Source of the DNA: Tubiluchus corallicola | Taxonomy: Eukaryota > Priapulida > Priapulimorpha > Priapulimorphida > Tubiluchidae | DNA length: 64,000 nt | Direction of reading: 5' to 3' | Assembly (NCBI GenBank): GCA_030141605.1 | Contig: JAQGDQ010000011.1 | Coordinates: 368,066 to 432,065 of the forward strand | Part shown: positions 1 to 26,120 of the stretch, piece after piece | Layout of the letters: each line of letters begins with the position of its first letter | How positions within the stretch are numbered: the stretch's first letter is position 1 | The notes under the pieces: model-generated | What the model saw: the letters and a program-made list of their open reading frames with translations, nothing else | The model's database searches: none | Told to the model about the DNA's origin: nothing | Made by a program: the position numbers and the translations under genes

Positions 1-2278
1 AAAGCAATTTTCTCGTAATTTCGTAAGACGCACGAGCCCACATAATACGATAACTTTACGGCCATAATATAAATCATATAAATTATTCAAGCCAAACTGC
101 TGAGCGGGAGCACTGAACACTGCTGCACAACCACTTTACGAAACTTTAATTAAATTAGCAATTTAGCTACTTTAATTAAATAAGATCGTAAAATCTTCTT
201 AACAGCAAACTAACAACGGAATATTTAATCCCCAACCGGGGAAATTTTTCTTAAGTAAATACCCGTAAAGTCGTAAAAGCATTTAAGAGCAAATTTCAGA
301 TCAATAGATGAGGAGACAGAGTAGATGAGGCTAATACTAACAGAACTTTTCGTACTACAAAAGTAGAACAACTTTCAACACTTTTGGAATATTGTTTTCT
401 CAATCACTGTACACAAATAACTACAGGAACACTGCGCTTTCAGCATTCATCTCTACTGGTTATAAATCAATTTAACTGGCAACCACAGACCAGACCAGTT
501 TCCAAATGTTCCAGAAAATTTAAATGGAACTAATCAATAAAAAAGTCGTAATGTCAAACAAAACAGAGAATCATGGAGAAATGTTATGCATGTGCAAATG
601 CTGTGAAGCAATAGCCCAGTCTTGCATTAAGTCATTTTGTTGTACAGGGTGTCTCAAAAGAAAAAATGCAGTACAAATACAATGATATGCACATATTGGA
701 ATGTACAAAAACCAAGTTATATGGTAACAAAAGTGGAGTTATGCAAAAGCGAAATTTTTGCATCATTATAATGTCAAATGCAGAAATCCAGGTTCATTTT
801 GTACAAAAGTGTTGCTCAAAGCATCCAACTTGACGATCTTAAATTCCCATTTACATCTGCAAATTAATGACTGCACTTCTAGCAGTTATTGTAGTAAGTA
901 TAATCTTTTACTAATGTACTGAAAACTTAGCCACATCACAATGTGATTTGATCAGCATATTTCAGTACATCACCATATTTCTAAGAGCACGGTTTCTTCT
1001 GATACACCCAGTACGTGCAACAGTTAACAATTTACACATACGTAAGGGGTATGAAAATCAAATAGGCAAGTGCAGTTTGAATCAGCTGGTGAACGATTAG
1101 TTTCAGAATCCATTTTTAACTCCTACATGCCAGTGTTGGTGCAGCCAAGTCCACTACTATTACTATCACCTAATTTCTAGTGTACCATCAGTAACTAGAT
1201 ACGTATACTAAAGCACATAGTAAGGAAAATTGGACTTATCTGCCCACTGCCCCAACAAATTAAATTTTGAATAGATAGTATTCTGCTTAGAAGCTGTCAA
1301 CAACTCTCATCTTTTGCATTTAAATGCAAATTTATGATATTTGATCTCTTCTAAGTCAGTTGTGTTGTGTTTATGCAAGTAAGCATTATAGAAATTTATC
1401 TAACACAAAGGCAACTCATATAGCATAATGCATCAACCATGTCAAAACACAATAATTATAAGATTTCTAACCTGTATTTAACAAGCATTAAAGGGAAACA
1501 AAATGATTTTTCATATCCTACTCCATTTTGAAGTGAAGTTTCTGATAATCAAATAATGGGTTAAAAACTTAATTAATGGAATAAACTACTAATGGCGAGC
1601 ACAACTAGTGATGACATCGCAAATGAACATAATTTTCAACAGTACAAATGTTCCACGAGCATGGTGCACCTGTTTGCGAAAGTGAAAAATGAAGTAGAGT
1701 GCTACTGTACTAAATTCAGTATAATATAAAAAAAACTCAGCAAATTTTAAATTTAAAATTCAAATTTCAAGTCTACTGCTGTGTTTGAGCTTTAGAACAT
1801 TTGCACTACGTCAGAACTAAACACCTTCGAACAGAGAGGTACAACACCTTTTTTGTGCAATGTGTTTCCAAAATGCAAACTAATTGTGAACTGCATGTAA
1901 TAGGGAAGAACTAGCTGCGTAAATGCAAAACTACCATTCTGTGGTTACAATTCTTTCACGTTCACAATTCATTTTTGAAAAAATAGTATGTTCCCTTTCA
2001 ATATTTTACAGGGTAGATTGTTCTGAGCCATGGTTTAAGGATGAGCCCAGTTTCCTTTAAATTCTTTGATGCAAACTGTGTGCGTTACATTTTATTTAAC
2101 TGTGGCATATGAAAGCCATATGAGCCACTGGAGGTGGCTACATCTACATCATAGTGAGTTTTAGAGGAAAAAATTACGAATCAAAAACTTTTTTCACGGA
2201 CGTTTGCCACAAGCACTACTTAACTACAGTTAATAATTCGGTTTGGCAATTTCAATAAATCGCAAAGATTTAACTCAC
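1..2278. other. Intron of PKNOX-like gene / non-coding, nothing recognised
   Basis: This is AT-rich sequence downstream of the donor site of the third PKNOX-like coding exon. I looked on the minus strand for the next expected exon of the family (the helical stretch following the DPxxDNL motif) and for the homeodomain, and saw neither. The rest of the gene therefore lies beyond the left edge, behind an intron of more than 2.2 kb. No RNA gene or clear transposon was recognised here. Confidence 0.5.
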
Positions 2279-4217
2279 CAAGTTATCCAAATCAGGATCA
2301 TCGCTAAAGAAAGGTTTCCGGTCTTGCTCCTGTTTGTGAACGAAAGACTGTATGTCTGCAGCAAATGTGTCGGCTGACAAGGGCTCACACGTGTGCATTG
2401 CGTACTCACTACGTTCAAATATCAGTGATAACAATGGAAATAAAGGATGTCTGTAATGCAAAAATATCATACACTACATATGCATACTCTGGACATTACA
2501 TACTAGAAAAGTATGGAGCAAAATTTGACAAATATACATCTATCATAAAGTACATTTTTTACTCTAGTACTTGTTCTCAAAGCTCGTTTCTGAAATCTAA
2601 AAAAATGTATCAAGTTGCTGATAAAATTAATTAGAGACTCGCAAAAACTAGAAATTGTTTCATACATTTTGTACAAAAAACAATCATTTGAACTTAATCT
2701 ATTATGTTAAATTCTGGAACTTAATATTCCGGATCAATTACGAACATGCAAATAAAGATCCACTGCACAACGAAATGCAAAAACGACAAAAAATCATAGA
2801 AATTCAAGACAATTAAGCAATTATTTCAACCAACACATGATACACATCCTACAGCTAAACACGGCAATACTGTAACGGTAACTACAAAGTTTTTGCACTT
2901 TACTTGTACACGGCTTTCTTTTCTTCGTCAATCTGTGCTTGATTGGGCGTTGCATCTGTTGGCGATGTCAACACTTGGTCACCAATGTCATTGAGTGTTG
3001 GCTGTAGTTGTACGGTAACATGAGCCTATAATATTCAACAAGAAAACAAGACTGGATTCTTGATAAACTAGGAAATGAGAAACTGCATGTGCAATAAAAA
3101 GGATGCAAGGCACTTTGAAAACCAGTTATTCTGCAAAAATAATGTCAAAATTAGCAAAATCACAATGAGTGGATGTCACGTGTAGAGTATTTGCAGTTCT
3201 AGTATCCAGGCTGCAAATACCATTATGTATCAAATTATGAATTCACATTCAGCAAACAATGATGAAGAAAGCAGCAACGAGAAATACTTTGACAAAATGC
3301 AAAAGTTTAAAAATTGTTGCACATAATTTTTATTAAACAAGCTTAACCTTCTGTTTTGAGCCGACAAATTCATCCTGTGATAATGTTATGATTAGGGGTT
3401 AAGCGAGTATACTAACAGAAACCCTACATTTTTCTGCAAAATAATTATCGATTGATTTAAGCTTTACTATGTTCCTGTTTACTATGATTTAAACTTGTTC
3501 CTGTGTGAGGGATCAGTACAAAAATGTGCGTCAGACAAAATTACATCAGACAAATAAAAGGCAATTGTTTTGTTGTCTAGCAAAGATTTGCTACAGTTAT
3601 TCATGTCACAGGCTGCATCATTCGCAATTTGCTTCATTCAAAAGCTGCCGTGTGCAGGCGAATTTTGTTCGAGACAGTTTGTTGCAAACAGATTTTTTGC
3701 AGTGTGTAACTAGTATAAGAATAATGAAATGTTACCTATACACTTGCATGCCAAGCAAGGTAATGCTATATTGAAATTCAATGCAGCGAATGAAGTGTTA
3801 ATTGACAAACTGTCACACTGATATTGCTTAGAAGACATTACGTCATTGCAGCCTAGTGCCTATACTGAATTGCACTGTTGAAAAGCCGGTTGCATTTTGA
3901 AACAATTTGCCTAAAATTGCTGAATGTTATTTTTTTAAAGAAAATTCGTGCATTGTAATTTGCACTTGCTGCTGCGATTGCAAAACCTCAGTCAGCAAAG
4001 GCAGTTACACTTAAAAACCCTTGAAGCGTTTAGGTCTGGAATTTTACGTTTAGCAATAATCATAATGTTATTCCCAAATCATGCACATTAGCTGTGACTA
4101 CGCGCTAAATTAAATTCATTTACTAAAACCCACCACTTCTCCAAAAGCTGGAGTGATTCCCGGAGGTTGTGATGTCAATGGCACAACTGTTATCCCAGTT
4201 GCTGGCTGCTGCATCAT
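2279..4217 (-). CDS. PKNOX1: PKNOX/PREP-family TALE homeobox protein, N-terminal part (3 coding exons, partial)
   Basis: A transcription factor that binds DNA with PBX partners; the MEIS/PREP N-terminal domain mediates the PBX contact. Coding exons on the minus strand are 4217-4134 (begins Met-Met-Gln-Gln, 28 residues), 3025-2904 and 2450-2279. Together they give exactly 126 codons, and all junctions have AG/GT signals with matching phases. The third exon carries the family hallmark: KHPLFPLLSLIFERSE, then a segment ending FVHKQEQDRKPFF and DPDLDNL, which closely matches the first homology block of vertebrate PKNOX1/2 (HPLFPLL..., KQEKEGKPFF, DPETDNL). The first two exons are a poorly conserved Pro/Thr/Gln-rich leader. 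An in-frame stop (TAG) lies upstream of the start. The homeodomain is outside the window. PKNOX versus MEIS: the KQE..RKPFF and DP..DNL block favours PKNOX. The paralogue number cannot be assigned. Confidence 0.88.
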
Positions 4218-5163
4218 TAGGCTTATGGCAACATAGAGTAGGCGCGACTACTACAAATACCTATGTAAATACATATTAAGATTAGGTCTATTATGGAAAT
4301 TTTAAACTTGCACTAACTTTTGTTAAAGCAAAAGTTATATTAGTACCTTGATATATTATATTTGTTATATTAGCAGATAAATATTTTGCATGTAGTGTAG
4401 TGCCATCTAATGACAAGAGAGACAAAGCATTACAATTGCCATCCCCTTAAAGAATCAAATTTGAGATAACGTTTAAAATAGTCTGGTATTTTATATACCA
4501 ACCAGCAGCATTTAATTTTATTTACAGAATAACTTTTTAAGAAGTTCTACTCATTATTAGTGCTAGTTTTAGTGAACCACAAAAAAATTCAATTGAGAAC
4601 CGTTGCTTTCCATAAAAATATTTAAAAAACTATCAAAGCTCTTAATAAATATGGTGACTTATTTATTTATGGTGTAATAAATAAATAAATAACAAACTCA
4701 CCGCAAACAATCAAGTCAATGAATATTTATAAAAGCGCAGCAAACAAATGATTTAAAATTTCAACTTAAACATTGCACAATACACCGAAAAAATAATAAC
4801 ATTAATAACCTATCGTGGCAAAACTGTCTGTAAGAGGCAATTAAGTGATATCCATAACAATTATTAACAAACCTTTTCAAGATTAAACATTTTCATTTAA
4901 ACCTACAGAGAACTTTTGATAAATTTTCAAGTTTAGCTAGCAAATCACAAAACATGTACAGCATACACTGTACAGTACGTTCTACTATTCAGCTAATTTG
5001 AATTTAATATTTTTTTCAAAGCTAAACAATCGTTTGACATTTCAATTCCGTTGCATTCAAGCCTCCAATAGTACAAGATAAATTATGCTACTGTCTCCCA
5101 TTCAGAGCTGAGATTCGGTACTAACAGACAGTTTTACCATTTTGACACTTGACTGGCACCTAC

Positions 5164-5430
5164 CTTGCTGTCTATCTTCGTCAAAAATGGCCGACGCCAA
5201 TTATCATTCTACAGCCTGCCCCTCCCGTCACGAGCAGATGACGTCATCGGCGTAAATTTTTCCCAGCTGTTTTTTCTGCTTTTCAGCGAGAAAAATCAAT
5301 TAGTTCACGTCGTATATCATTGGGTAACCACGCAACGGGAAACCTAGAAAAGAGTGATGGATGCAGCCTGCAGCAGATGGGAGTATGAAGCAACTGCAGG
5401 GAGGGAGAATGTCTGGTGACGTCACAGCAG
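5164..5430 (-). promoter_or_regulatory. Candidate promoter and non-coding first exon of the PKNOX-like gene, with two CRE palindromes
   Basis: On the minus strand a consensus splice donor (CAAG|GTAGGT) ends a possible 5' UTR exon at 5164, and the next acceptor upstream of the start codon lies near 4250. Upstream of this donor the sequence becomes locally richer in GC and contains two perfect CREB/ATF palindromes TGACGTCA, at 5241-5248 and 5417-5424. A CREB/ATF-responsive TATA-less promoter is inferred. No transcript start can be fixed from sequence alone. Confidence 0.4.
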
Positions 5431-5961
5431 TGGAATCAATTAACTAGTGGACATATGTAAGGGGCCGCGGCTTGTCGCCTCAGCGCCGTGGACCATGACA
5501 GTGACTGGCTCTTTGAAGTTTCTATTTGTCAATCAAATAATAAATGTCGCGTTGACTCGCTTATCTAAAATGTCACTCAACAAAAGCGTACGATTGCGAA
5601 TTGTGTCCACGATCCCCGCGCCCAGCATTTTGTTAAAGCGCTCATAGTTGGTTTCGGTGACTCTATGCTTCGGGCTTACGCAGCAGATATTATTATGAAA
5701 AGCCGTATTATAGAACACAGTCAAAGTTAGTTTTAGAGTAATTCAATATAATTAAATGAAATAAAGTTAATATAAAATTGTTCCATATCCAAATTCCTAT
5801 GTTATATCGCTCGAATTATTATAATAAATTTTTATACAGTTATATTTCGCTAGCAGTTTAGCAAACAGCTCTGAATCGCCACAAATCACAATTACACATA
5901 TTAAGTGCCAAAATTTTTGCGCAACTGAATTTGTCAGGCCAGGGACTCGATCGGTTCTAAA

Positions 5962-5997
5962 CAGAGAATGTAATATCCGCTATTATTACATTCTCTG
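5962..5997. repeat. Perfect 14-bp inverted repeat (hairpin)
   Basis: CAGAGAATGTAATA at 5962-5975 and its exact reverse complement at 5984-5997 are separated by an 8-nt loop. It sits alone between two genes and is not part of any recognised element. Confidence 0.8.
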
Positions 5998-6779
5998 GTT
6001 TAATGCGTGCGCTCTGAAGAGGCGGACTGCAATGATTTTTACATTGCTATTGTAACGTTGGTGGCAGCGTGGGTGGCTAGATCAGTGCGCGATACTGTGG
6101 TGCTGCGCAAATGTGCCAAATAATGCAAAATTTTAGTAGTAATAAAATATTCAGATTTTTTTAGTAATTATAAAAAAGAAATTTATTTAAACAATATTTA
6201 ATTTGCCTGTTGAATTTTGTGCCAGATGTGGGTGATGTCAGTGGTTTGTTGTCATAAAAAATTAACTAATTTCAGCACTGTTAATTAAATTTTCATAAAT
6301 AAATTTCAATTATGGTGATTTACTAAGCCATAACAATAAATGTTCAAGTTTGTGTTAATTTTTATCCAAATCGAACGCCAGTTAAGCTCAGCATGTGGCC
6401 ACTCGAGTCACAGTATTTGTAACTGGCTACTTTAGTAGAAAATGAATTTAGGTTTAAGAACATAGAACTCTTGTAATTTGCTAGGTACAAAAGATGTTAT
6501 TATAACGTTTTCCTTAAAGCAGACGAGGTTGTATGGTTAAACGATATGGAAGAAGAAATCAGCACTTTGGCAGCAGACTAATCAAATTATTTTCAACTCT
6601 CATTATGTTATTTTTACAATCTTTCATTTAAAAAGCTGGTACAGATACCTACTACTTCTAAGTCATTTTTCTTTTTCCATTGCTAAATTATGCAATTTTT
6701 ATGTAACTATGATTTTAGTATCAGTATACCATATCTTATCATATGTTTATGAAAATAACTTTATGTAGTATTTAACGGC

Positions 6780-6870
6780 TTATGTAGTATTTAACATGTA
6801 TTGCTTTGCCAATGTACGTTTTATGTATTTCTGCAAATAAAACTGAATTGAATCGAATTGAAATTGTATG
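6780..6870 (+). mobile_element. Probable non-LTR retroelement 3' tail
   Basis: The segment ends in AATAAAACTGAATTGAATCGAATTGAA, a polyadenylation-like signal running into short GAATT-type repeats. That is typical of the 3' tail of non-LTR retrotransposons or SINEs. No coding remnant was recognised upstream, so this is a weak call. Confidence 0.3.
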
Positions 6871-7044
6871 TATGTTGAATATAATACTAATATTGGAACT
6901 TATGTTTATATTTACAAGTGGTTCAATTAATTAGTAATCATGTTTTCATTGCTTTCTCGTCAATTCTATAAGTACAATAGATTTTATCTTGCTTTAAGTA
7001 CGAAGTTTCTTTTACACAATAGTAATTGTAGTGAACCAAACTTT

Positions 7045-7225
7045 AAAATAAATAAACAAATACATAAAAATAGATAGATAACATAGCTGGCATAGCTTCA
7101 TCGTAAATTAAATCAATTTTTTCTGGAGGCATGTTAGTGGGAAACCAGTAAGCATAGCCTGCACTTAATCCAGGAAAGACACAATGTAATGCCAACATGA
7201 GTAGCTTGTCAGCGCTTGGAAGTTC
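7045..7225 (-). other. Coding-like segment, unidentified
   Basis: On the minus strand an AG acceptor-like site (CTTAG|GAACTT) is followed by about 60 stop-free codons. They include the non-repetitive stretches LPSADKLLMLALHC, GLSAGYAYWFPTN and MPPEKIDLIYDEAM. The composition looks like protein rather than random AT-rich DNA. I do not recognise the family, see no start codon, and find no clear donor or partner exon. It may be a transposase or captured-gene fragment, an isolated exon, or chance. Confidence 0.25.
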
Positions 7226-9689
7226 CTAAGCATTCAATATGCCAAATTATTGCTTAAAGGACAAGAAAAGGGGTGTACCTGAAGTAGGTTTCAGAAAAAT
7301 AGCCTTAAAAAATTATATTACTTTACAGCAATTTTATGCGTATATCGTACCTGCGTTAAAAAGAATTTTTGTTTGTTTTCATTTTAAATCTCAGGCAATT
7401 CTATTACGACGGTGACATTACATGACGTCACTATGCAAACATAAATCATGAGAAGAAAAAGCAATGATAATTACGTCCCAGAAATTTTCCCATGTAAATC
7501 TGTATTACTTAGCCTTTCGCTTACCTGCTGGAAAGACTTAATAAATAAATAAAGAAATAATAATTTAAAATTTTCGGGCCAATTGGTAAAATGTCGATGG
7601 CTCACCCTCCAGGATACGTCACTCATTAACCAAAAAATGTATTTTTAATCTTATTAACAAGATACTGTAATTCAAAATTTTACTTAATTAGTGACCTGTG
7701 CGCTACGAATGCTCTGTTTATTTTTCAAACTTTACTTAGTGCTATGTAAACTTGTTTCATATGACCTACCATTAAAATGGCTGCGCCTAACGGTCATCAC
7801 GGGTGTCTGAATTTACAAATTTTGTACAACGTTATTGCCAACGCAAGCCCTGTATGAAAAAAAGGCAGTGCGTAAGTGGTGTAAAATTACAAGACGAATT
7901 TTTTAAACTTTATATAAGTGGAGGGCTTTCCTGTGCTTTATTTATTTTCTATGTAGTTCCCAGTTTTCTATTCTCCAAGGTCAACTCTCAGTATTCAGTC
8001 AAGAGGACAGAACCAGCAGCTCAGTACTGAATACTACTGTTATGGTATATAGCTGCAACACAGTGAACGAGTCGTTGTAAATCACATATTAACTGAAGTT
8101 TAATATTACGCTTAACAGAGGGCGCATTGCTTAATTCTGATCATTTCGGTTGTGGAAAAAGTATTACAAAAATTTTGGCAACAAAAATGTTGTTATCTTT
8201 CCAAATTTTGTAAATCGAGTGACTTGTAGCTATGGCAAAAAGACGGGTAACTACATTGTAATTAATGTTTTTGGAAAATTTGAATTAAATTATATTTTTT
8301 TTCATATAGGGCTTAGTATTTTTATTTTCCCTTGTCAAGCTACAGCTGATCGTGATTATAATGCAACATGTCTAGCGGTCTGCCACCGGACCGATACATT
8401 TTTTACAGGTCCGGTATTGTGTAACTTTGTTCGATACAGCGAAGATGCCTAAACTTTGAGCAGCAACAGCTCCGATGCTCATGCCTAATTTCATATGTAA
8501 AGTAAATCTAGTAAAATTCTTTAATACTCAACCACACTGCCGCAAAGACACAATAGGGCAAATGCGTGATTGCATGTATGAGGTTAATTTAGGTCCATTT
8601 TAATATTAGGCATGTCTAAAATGGTAGGGCAGCAGACTACGTTGAACATGTTCCATATATTACCAAGGGTGCCGGAATAATGTTTAAAAACGAGGCAATA
8701 TTATGTTATGTTTATATAGATATTTGATATTAATTTGATGACCTGGGTGTTAGAGCCAACATTATAATTATTTACAATTCAAGTGCTGAACTGCCCACAG
8801 CTTTCTCAAAGTGTTATGTTCCCAGACAATTTTTCTAGAGATGGCTACTGTATGCATGTCTGGCATAGTGGATGGGCACTTCTATTTTCAGGAGGTGTGT
8901 GGGGTACGTGGGTTTTAAAAAGTGCTTTACTGTGTTTTGTTAGATATAGTTGTGCAAATTTCAAGTATTTTCTCACCAAATATTACTCTAATTCAGTTTT
9001 AGAAATGTAATAGTGGCTATTTTGTATAAAAAATCCTCATCATTTGTATGTATACTTGCCTCGCACTTAATTATATAATTTAAGAAATCTGCAGAGAGTC
9101 AAGCGCTACAGTTACAGTGTCTAATATTGATACTGAATTTGTCAGTGTCGCGATGGCACTATAGTGTTTTTCTTTTCACTGTCTTTCCAGCTACGGATCT
9201 AACTTTCGGTATCTGTATTGATCCGTATTTTCTAGTTAATGCCTTTTGGGACACGGATGCATATTTTTAAGGCCTTAGCGTAATTACTGATTTCTGGACA
9301 TGGATACGTACCACTAATAACTGCCTAAAAATTATGTTAGTTTGATGCCAGATTGCTTATGCTACAACATTTCAAATCTGCTACCGTATCTTTAAGGCAG
9401 AAAAGTTCAGATCCGGAACCGAACCTCGAGCCACGTTGATTAAAATAAGTAAATATTTATAAACTGTAAATTGTTTAACTTCAAGAAAGCTGTTCAAGAA
9501 GACTTATCGCAAATTATTTAATGATAACAGAAAATCACATCAGGCAATTTCCCATTTTACAGCAATTTAACGAATGTAAAATTGGAAACCAGTTTAAATA
9601 GAATTTTACTCACATCAGTGAATAATTTTTAAGCTAATGGGTGCCCTCCGAACAGGGCCAGATATAAGGGCTTTGACTTACTCTGGATA

Positions 9690-9762
9690 TGGCGCCCTAG
9701 TTGTCTAAGGTATCTGCCTTATAAGCAGAAGGTTCCTGATTCGAATACAAACTGTATTCCAA
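9690..9762 (+). pseudogene. Degenerate tRNA-like sequence (Ile-UAU-like), possible SINE head
   Basis: A stem TCTGC/GCAGA encloses a 7-nt loop CTTATAA (anticodon TAT). This is followed by AAGGTTCCTGATTCGAATAC, which resembles a variable loop plus T-loop (TTCGAAT) and RNA polymerase III B box. The acceptor and T stems do not pair, so this is a tRNA pseudogene or tRNA-derived SINE rather than a working tRNA. Confidence 0.3.
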
Positions 9763-9884
9763 CTATTAACATTTCTTATCTTTCTGGCTTGGTCACGAAA
9801 TTTGAATTAATTTTGGGTTTGCAGCATCATAATTAGGGGTGCGCTGTATCTGTATATCTAATCTGACTGGTTATTAGATATTCT

Positions 9885-9924
9885 GGTTGGATTCCAACCA
9901 GGTTGGATTCCAACCAGGTTGGAT
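9885..9924. repeat. Short tandem repeat, 16-bp unit x 2.5
   Basis: The unit GGTTGGATTCCAACCA occurs at 9885-9900 and 9901-9916, with a partial third copy at 9917-9924. The unit is itself nearly palindromic (TTGGA/TCCAA). Confidence 0.8.
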
Positions 9925-10247
9925 TAGGTATTCCAACAAAAAGTTGGGTGGTCGCTGTATCCAAAAATTCTAAATTTAGGGTATTTCACTTATCGTTTCT
10001 GCTTATGGTTGAATCAGACTGTCTGAATGAGAATGTCGGAATAAATTGTTTGGGTTTTTTTGTTTACTTATTTTTTAAATTCCCCTTAAAATTACAAAGC
10101 CTGATCTTAGAAAGGACTGGCAAAAGCAATGTGGTGCTTGACTTTATTTTAATATTAAAGATTTAAACTTCACGTTTTATGCAACTCATTCTGTGTGTTA
10201 TTACTATGGCCAAGTGAGGCATTTCATTGCAATTTTGTGGCCTTGTT

Positions 10248-23846
<13,599 letters not shown>

Positions 23847-24033
23847 GTTCAACAATGTCTTGTTTATGTTAGATTAGCTTATTTTAATTTATTGTCGCCT
23901 GATTGTAGAGTGAACGCTCGATTATGATTTGATATTTGCCTAAATGATTAATGTTTGTTGCTTTGTAATTTGAATCATGTTATATGGGAGACATTAAATT
24001 TTTTCATCAGGAAGAACCTTTTCCAAGAACGTG

Positions 24034-24039
24034 AATAAA
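24034..24039 (+). terminator. Polyadenylation signal of the MYST gene
   Basis: AATAAA lies about 190 nt after the stop codon at 23844-23846 and is the first canonical signal downstream on this strand. It would give a short 3' UTR. Confidence 0.5.
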
Positions 24040-24223
24040 AAAATTTGCATGTTTGATGAGGGCAAAGTAATGTGTTTTCAGCTTGCCAAACACAAAACTT
24101 GCAGATTTTCGAACTTTCTGTCAAGTACTTAACAAAAACCCAAAACTGAGTTTGGGGCAGAAACTGGAGTTGCTCAGTTCACATCTTGGATAGTATAGAT
24201 TTTTGTCCCCTTGCTTTCGGTTC

Positions 24224-24413
24224 TTCAGCGGTACTGTAGTAAATTTGAGGCGATGTTACTGCAGTATTTGAGTACTGCTGAGGTAAAGTTCGGATACTAG
24301 TTTGACACGTCAGTAGTACAGTAGTAAAGTTGAGATACTATTTCAGTACTTCAGTAGTTCTGAAGCAAATATTTGAGATATTATTTTGGTACCTCAGAAG
24401 TACTGTAGCACAC
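24224..24413. repeat. Diverged minisatellite, about 42-bp unit
   Basis: Four to five imperfect tandem copies follow the pattern TCAGTAGTACTGTAGTAAA then a TTGAGATACTATTT-like half. Individual copies begin near 24225, 24267, 24311, 24353 and 24395. It lies just downstream of the MYST gene polyadenylation signal and has no coding potential. Confidence 0.6.
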
Positions 24414-26120
24414 TTATTGTTGCCTTTATTCTGTAAGACATTTTCAGGCTATCACAGTGTGGCCGTTATAGTGTAATTTATCGAGACTGTCAAACAGTCC
24501 TGTTTTAGTTTGAAGTCTTAGTTCCTTTTACTTGGATAAGCCGAACATTCTAATTAGTTGGCAGACTTGTGTCTGACATTATTTATTATGCATATTTTAA
24601 TTAGCTATTCTTTTTAATTTAGAAAAACAATTCTTGTTTTTGAAAAATGGAATTGTGATTGCAAACAATTGTTTATAAGCAATCAGCAGTAATGCACAAG
24701 ATGTAAAACTCAGAATTTTGGTAAAATTAATGCGTTATTTGACTCATTTTGTAAGAAGTCTATATACAGCCACAATGAACTTGTAAAGTAATAGATTAAA
24801 GTTGCCTTTTAATTACTTATTTTACAATTTTCGAGAAAGATACCATTGTCATTATATAAGCTTATAGAAAGTGCTTTATGCCTTGCATGGCACCGCGTTG
24901 CGATTTTGTACAAAACTAATAAATATTGTATACAATACAGAATCAGTGCTTTTCGAGTATTTAAACTAGTTCATCATAAATCGAAGACACATTGCTCAGG
25001 TCTAGCCTTTAGCTCGCAGATGGTTAATGAAGATCAACCAGTATTGGCTCTGGTTAGTATGTGGATGGGTGTTGCTGCCAAGCTATTTTGTAGCTTAAAT
25101 GAATTTAAGTTTTTCTTCTTATCATGACATACTTTTAGCAAATAAGCAAGTGAAAACGTGTTACCAAAGTAGCTGATGCGAAATGTCCCATGATAACATG
25201 TTTCGGCCTTTGGGTAACATACAGGTATGGAACAGAATAGTGCTACAGGTACAAGTAACAAATAAAATGGTGTGGCCTCGCATATAGATGGCATAACATT
25301 GTGACTGATGTGTAAGAACATTTATTATGAGATTTTGACACTGACTTAGTGTAAACCTTATGATTCATCAGTTACAGCCTAATAGTGACATGTAATGAAA
25401 AAAAAACACATGCTTTACCAGGAAACTGCCGATACTGTATTTTCTAGGGCACTTTATAACAACTCTATGAAGACAGTAGAATCTAATGGTATGTTATCTC
25501 CATCTATTGAGCATTTCCAAAACTGAGCAAGCTGATCACACTCCAGACATTACTGTTACAATTAGTTACAATATTGATAAAAAGCATTTATCACAATTAC
25601 ATTTATCAATGTGAGAACTTGCGTCAATTAAACAGACAGCACAAGCAAATTTCTGATATGTGATTTTGAAGAGGATTTAAGATGTGAAACTGTTAGATCA
25701 TTACTATGCTGTATATACCTGAAAAATTCCTGTACTTTGCTGAAATTCTTCTATGTATCTTACACATAAAAAAGTTCAAATGACTCTGAGGAACAAAGTA
25801 TTACAGTATGTGTGGCAGTTTTTGCAATTCAGGACTTATAATTTACACATGTACAAGCAAATCAAAAGCAAGCAGTTAATACATAACAATTTTAACAGTT
25901 ATATTGCACTATAAAATTCATGCTAAATACTGAATAATTGACTATAATCTAGCTAAATGCTGTATTTAATTTAGCTATTTTTGATAACATTTTAAGCGGT
26001 ACTTTCGATACTTATGTACAATTCATGGAAGAAACAACTTCGTTACAAGCAAGTTTTTAAACTATCTATATTTACAGTTTTTTTTAGCTGACATACGATA
26101 ACAAATGTGTAACGAAAACA
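24414..26120. other. Convergent intergenic spacer between MYST and CHCHD1 genes
   Basis: AT-rich spacer between the 3' ends of two converging genes. I see only chance reading frames, with no RNA gene, clear repeat or regulatory motif worth naming. The 3' UTR of the minus-strand CHCHD1 gene must occupy the right part. Confidence 0.5.

Larger units (their letters stand above)
5431..10247. other. Intergenic region between the PKNOX-like and MYST genes
   Basis: Mostly AT-rich non-coding DNA. Items seen: a 14-bp perfect hairpin (5962-5997), a probable retroelement 3' end at about 6780-6866, an unassigned coding-like stretch on the minus strand (7045-7225), another TGACGTCA at 7423-7430, an AAAATGGCTGCG block near 7772 that resembles a YY1-type core promoter site, a degenerate tRNA-like sequence near 9690-9762, and a short tandem repeat at 9885-9924. 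The promoter or non-coding first exon of the MYST gene must lie here, but I cannot place it. Confidence 0.4.
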
